NCBI RefSeq assembly: GCF_900188295.1
Contig: NZ_FZNM01000010.1
Coordinates: 1-64,000 of the forward strand
DNA from: Paracoccus sediminis
GTDB taxonomy: Bacteria; Pseudomonadota; Alphaproteobacteria; Rhodobacterales; Rhodobacteraceae
Length of the DNA stretch: 64,000 bases
Direction: 5' to 3'
A model generated the notes under the pieces. The model was not told the DNA's origin. It was given only the letters and a program-made list of their open reading frames with translations, and ran no database searches. Made by a program: the position numbers and the translations under genes. The first letter of the stretch is position 1; each line of letters opens with the position of its first letter. This document shows, in pieces, positions 63,785 to 64,000 of this stretch.

Positions 63785-64000
63785 GGGACATCCTTTCCGG
63801 AAACATGGGCGGCGGCGGCATCGGCGGCCCGGCGCAGGGCCGCATCGCGCGGCTGGCCCGCCAGTTCGGCGGCCAGATGCGCGGCCAGGAAACAGTCGCC
63901 CGCGCCGGTCACGCGGGCCACGGTGACGGGCGGCGGGACACAGGTCAGGGTGGGCGCCCCCGCCATCGCGCAGGCCACGGGGCGGGGACCGTCCGTCACC
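63781..64000 (-). CDS. psuK: PfkB-family kinase, C-terminal part (probable pseudouridine kinase PsuK)
   Basis: The last 72 codons of a sugar kinase that continues beyond the window. The PfkB signature VTGAGDCFLAAHLAAEL contains the catalytic aspartate and the anion-hole GAGD. Phosphorylation of pseudouridine is inferred because the stop codon overlaps the start of psuG; most of the protein cannot be seen. Confidence 0.75.
   Translation of the reverse strand, partial: VTDGPRPVACAMAGAPTLTCVPPPVTVARVTGAGDCFLAAHLAAELAGQPRDAALRRAADAAAAHVSGKDVP

Noticed and set aside
1..64000. CRISPR arrays, insertion sequences, prophage or rRNA
   Set aside because: No regularly spaced repeats, transposase, integrase, phage structural genes or rRNA sequence was seen on either strand.

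Overview
The window is GC-rich (roughly two thirds G+C), densely coded DNA from an alphaproteobacterium. The gene families point to the Rhodobacterales, most likely a Paracoccus-like organism: DUF1150 next to a small heat-shock protein, DUF1489, a radA-cvpA-purF block, fabA-fabB-fabI, and erythritol and selenium-dependent formate genes. That placement is inference from gene content; no rRNA is present to confirm it.

Layout. 1-5.6 kb: a DUF808 membrane protein and a tripartite tricarboxylate transporter operon (TctC-TctB-TctA) with a second TctC gene at its other end. 5.9-8.1 kb: xylulokinase and a HAD phosphatase. 8.2-10.4 kb: an ATP-sulfurylase-like protein without catalytic motifs, then a DHA2-type exporter. 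10.4-24.3 kb is housekeeping: Hsp20/DUF1150, purE-purK-Nudix, purF-cvpA-radA, the Lol lipoprotein exporter with a PAP2 protein, the fabA-fabB-fabI operon and glutathione synthetase. 24.3-27.7 kb mixes an Lrp regulator and thioredoxin reductase with three less GC-rich orphan genes.

27.7-44.9 kb is a 17-kb erythritol regulon. An ABC importer (eryEFG plus a DUF2291 protein) diverges from eryA-eryB-eryC-Fe-ADH-eryD. A second divergent promoter drives tkt one way and eryR-tpiA(eryH)-rpiB(eryI)-fbp-fba the other. Uptake, phosphorylation, oxidation and isomerisation give D-erythrose-4-phosphate. Transketolase, class II aldolase and a class I sugar bisphosphatase, all encoded here, could turn it into hexose and triose phosphates without transaldolase; only ribulose-5-phosphate epimerase would have to come from elsewhere.

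44.9-53.4 kb: an AlbA_2 (Schlafen-like) orphan of lower GC, an ABC-F ATPase, a MipA/OmpV porin, tRNA-Gly(CCC), trigger factor and small hypothetical genes. 53.5-62.6 kb: a compact selenium/formate module on the minus strand, fdoG (in-frame UGA at codon 200)-fdoH-fdoI-fdhE-selA-selB, ending in tRNA-Sec (selC), which lies entirely inside the 3' end of the selB reading frame. 62.7-64 kb: tRNA-Leu(UAG), psuG and the C-terminal part of a PfkB kinase that runs off the window.

No CRISPR array, rRNA, insertion sequence or intact prophage was seen.
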